Assembly: GCA_902514865.1 (NCBI GenBank)
Contig: CABXSI010000005.1
Coordinates: forward strand, 1 to 40,173
Length of the DNA: 40,173 bases
DNA from: an uncultured SAR116 cluster alpha proteobacterium
GTDB lineage: Bacteria > Pseudomonadota > Alphaproteobacteria > Puniceispirillales > Marisalimonadaceae
Direction: 5' to 3'
This document shows positions 38,184-40,173 of this stretch, piece after piece. A model generated the notes under the pieces. That model saw only the letters and a program-made list of their open reading frames with translations. It was not told the origin of the DNA and ran no database searches. The first letter of the stretch is position 1, and every line of letters begins with the position of its first letter. The translations under genes were made by a program, and so were the position numbers.

Positions 38184-38996
38184 TTAACCTTCTATCTTAC
38201 TAAGCATGTCCATTAATTCATCTTCATCCTCAGATAGATTTTTAATTCTTTTCAAAGTTCCAATATTCATATTTAACTGTTCTTGTAGTTTTATCCCATA
38301 TTTAGAAATATAAATATCACCTTCGTTACTTTCTCCAATACCAAGCTTAATGATTAATTTTCTTTCTTCACTCGTAATTACATCATTTATTAAAAATTTT
38401 AATATTGATGTAGCGTTATGAAGACTTATATCTGCAAAATTAGACATTAATTTATGCATTATATTTATTGTAGTTTCTGCAGTACTTTTTCTTTGAGCAA
38501 CTTGAACTTCTAATTGATATGCTAACTTTTGGGCTAAACTTATTAACAAGTCAATCTTGTGTTTTGACAGCTTTCTTACTCTATTGTCACTTACACACAA
38601 TGTTCCTAATATATATCCGTCTGAAGTAATAATTGGAAATGCTGCGTAAAACTTAACACCAATGTCTGTTACTGCTGGATGCAACATAAATCGCTTATCT
38701 TTTGTCATATCGTTAATTATGAGTGGATTAGTTTTCTCTAAAGCAAACTGACATAAAGTTTGTTTTCTTGGCATCTCAATTGGAACTTCATCAGGAAAAC
38801 CGTCTCTAGCAAGAACGAACTGTCTATCAGCATCTATTACCCCTGTCCAACTTACAGGACATCCTGTAATTTCTTTGGCTAAAAGACAATAAACATCATA
38901 AAGTTCTGTTGAGTTTGTATCTAACACGCCTGTTCGGACTACAGCTTGTACTCTTTTACTATCATTTGTTGGAATATTAGCAGGTTTAAATGTCAT
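38184..38996 (-). CDS. GAF-domain protein with uncharacterised C-terminal region
   Basis: ITGCPVSWTGVIDADRQFVLARDGFPDEVPIEMPRKQTLCQFALEKTNPLIINDMTKDKRFMLHPAVTD..GVKFYAAFPIITSDGYILGTLCVSD is a GAF pattern. Confidence 0.88.
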   Translation of the reverse strand: MTFKPANIPTNDSKRVQAVVRTGVLDTNSTELYDVYCLLAKEITGCPVSWTGVIDADRQFVLARDGFPDEVPIEMPRKQTLCQFALEKTNPLIINDMTKDKRFMLHPAVTDIGVKFYAAFPIITSDGYILGTLCVSDNRVRKLSKHKIDLLISLAQKLAYQLEVQVAQRKSTAETTINIMHKLMSNFADISLHNATSILKFLINDVITSEERKLIIKLGIGESNEGDIYISKYGIKLQEQLNMNIGTLKRIKNLSEDEDELMDMLSKIEG

Positions 38997-39072
38997 TTTT
39001 TTACTTCTAGTTTATTAGATTATATAACATCAATTTATTAGAAACAATGAACATATTCATTAAAAATCAGAT

Positions 39073-40173
39073 TTAATAAAATTCAAAAATAAAAAAATAA
39101 CTATAGCTTACTATTATTGCAGGAATACCCGAATATATAGTGGCAATAAAAGCTGCTTTGGGTTGTAGGGCGATTGCTGGAAACAATGCATCTCCATCAT
39201 TTGAAATTGCGTTTCCAATCTGAGCAGATAAAGGAATTATTCCATTTAAATATAAAGTTGTAACCAGTATTTGAGGGCCACAACCTGGTAAAAAACCTAT
39301 TAAAATAGCTATCAATGGAATAAAAAAGTAATAGGATTTAAAAATAGCCTCTAAATCAAACTCTCCTAAATGAACAGTTAATTCATATGCAAGAAAAGCT
39401 AAAATAACCCAACCTGTAATAAAGTTAGTATCTGATACTGTTCTTCTTACAATCTTTTCATCTGGTCTAGAAGGGGTGTATCTTAAACCGCTAATTATTG
39501 GTAATATCCACATGATGAAGCATAAAGAACCAGCAAAAAAACCAAAAAAAGTAATTGGATTTTCTATAAATTTATTTGCAAAATATAAATCTAAGTTGAT
39601 TTGAAATGCTGTTAAAATTCCGAAAAATATGCCAGGAATAATTAGAACAATCCAGAAAAAATCTAAACTTTTTGAAGTCTTATATTTTGATGGTTTACTA
39701 TTTTGTTTTATAACGTCACAACCATTTATTTTCATAAAATTTTTCTTATGAATTAAATTTACTAATATCCCTGAGACAAAACCTACTAAAAACCCAATTA
39801 ACATTATAAATAATCCAATTTTAGGCTCTTTAGCTATTAGTAAAAAAGCTGCATCACCCATTGTAGCAGTTAATGTTGCTACAACTGAACCAAAAGAAAC
39901 TTTTCCACGAGAATATTGAGTTATGACTATAATAGCCCCCCCACAACCGGGAAGCGCACCAAGAAATGAGCTAACAAATATTTCTAGTTTTGGTCTTTTA
40001 TTAAGAACTTTTTCTAAATCAATTTTTAGAAATTTTTCCAATGAATAGAAAAACAACAACGTTCCTGCAACAAAACTTGTCACTTGTATGTAAGCATCAG
40101 CAATTGAAGATTTTATGATATCCCAAGTTTCGTTACCTATATTAAAGAATAAGAAAACTCCTATTAGTAAAAA
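39073..40173 (-). CDS. Polytopic permease, putative manganese/heavy-metal transporter (ArsP_2-like), truncated by window edge
   Basis: Two LPGCG motifs with downstream GDA (LPGCGGAIIVITQYSRG...MGDAAFLLIA; LPGCGPQILVTTLYLNG...NDGDALFPAIA). Frame remains open from the GTG at 40083 to base 40173, so the true start is outside. Confidence 0.75.
   Translation of the reverse strand, partial: FLLIGVFLFFNIGNETWDIIKSSIADAYIQVTSFVAGTLLFFYSLEKFLKIDLEKVLNKRPKLEIFVSSFLGALPGCGGAIIVITQYSRGKVSFGSVVATLTATMGDAAFLLIAKEPKIGLFIMLIGFLVGFVSGILVNLIHKKNFMKINGCDVIKQNSKPSKYKTSKSLDFFWIVLIIPGIFFGILTAFQINLDLYFANKFIENPITFFGFFAGSLCFIMWILPIISGLRYTPSRPDEKIVRRTVSDTNFITGWVILAFLAYELTVHLGEFDLEAIFKSYYFFIPLIAILIGFLPGCGPQILVTTLYLNGIIPLSAQIGNAISNDGDALFPAIALQPKAAFIATIYSGIPAIIVSYSYFFIFEFY

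Noticed and set aside
39046-39061. AATGAA-CATA-TTCATT small hairpin downstream of the permease gene
   Set aside because: Only 6 bp of mostly AT pairs, expected by chance at this base composition.
1-40173. tRNA/rRNA genes, CRISPR arrays, IS elements, prophage or defence genes
   Set aside because: None seen on reading; coding density by metabolic genes is nearly complete. A tRNAscan-SE and Infernal run would be needed to exclude small RNA genes.

Overview
AT-rich bacterial chromosomal window, probably from a marine alphaproteobacterium-like lineage (lineage is inference). It is densely packed with about 43 CDSs; I saw no rRNA, tRNA, CRISPR array, IS element or phage genes by eye. The centrepiece is a complete collinear urea uptake and urease cluster, urtABCDE-ureDABCEFG (about 15.29-26.13 kb, + strand). 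Convergent to it is a probable glucosylglycerate osmolyte cassette: a GpgP-like HAD phosphatase, a GpgS-like GT81 synthase and a GH13_18-type sugar phosphorylase, behind an MFS gene, with a glycerate kinase a few kb away. Left of the urease cluster are an acid-sugar catabolism-like set (isocitrate/isopropylmalate-type dehydrogenase, ABM monooxygenase, DUF1537/OtnK-like kinase, RraA), a two-subunit acyl-CoA dehydrogenase pair with a crotonase, an SCP2-type thiolase, a CaiB/BaiF CoA-transferase with an MFS and a Gate-domain protein, and an MBL-fold hydrolase. The sixA-like phosphatase gene is split by an apparent 1-bp frameshift. Notable non-coding structures are a perfect 12-bp stem-loop between urtA and urtB, a long hairpin at 532-587, a perfect 11-bp inverted repeat at 31940-31965, and a direct-repeat/inverted-repeat region upstream of urtA. 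No feature demands a radically new system. The best leads are the complementary acyl-CoA dehydrogenase pair, the overlapping synthesis/phosphorolysis genes for glucosylglycerate, the non-canonical acid-sugar gene set and the intergenic RNA structures.
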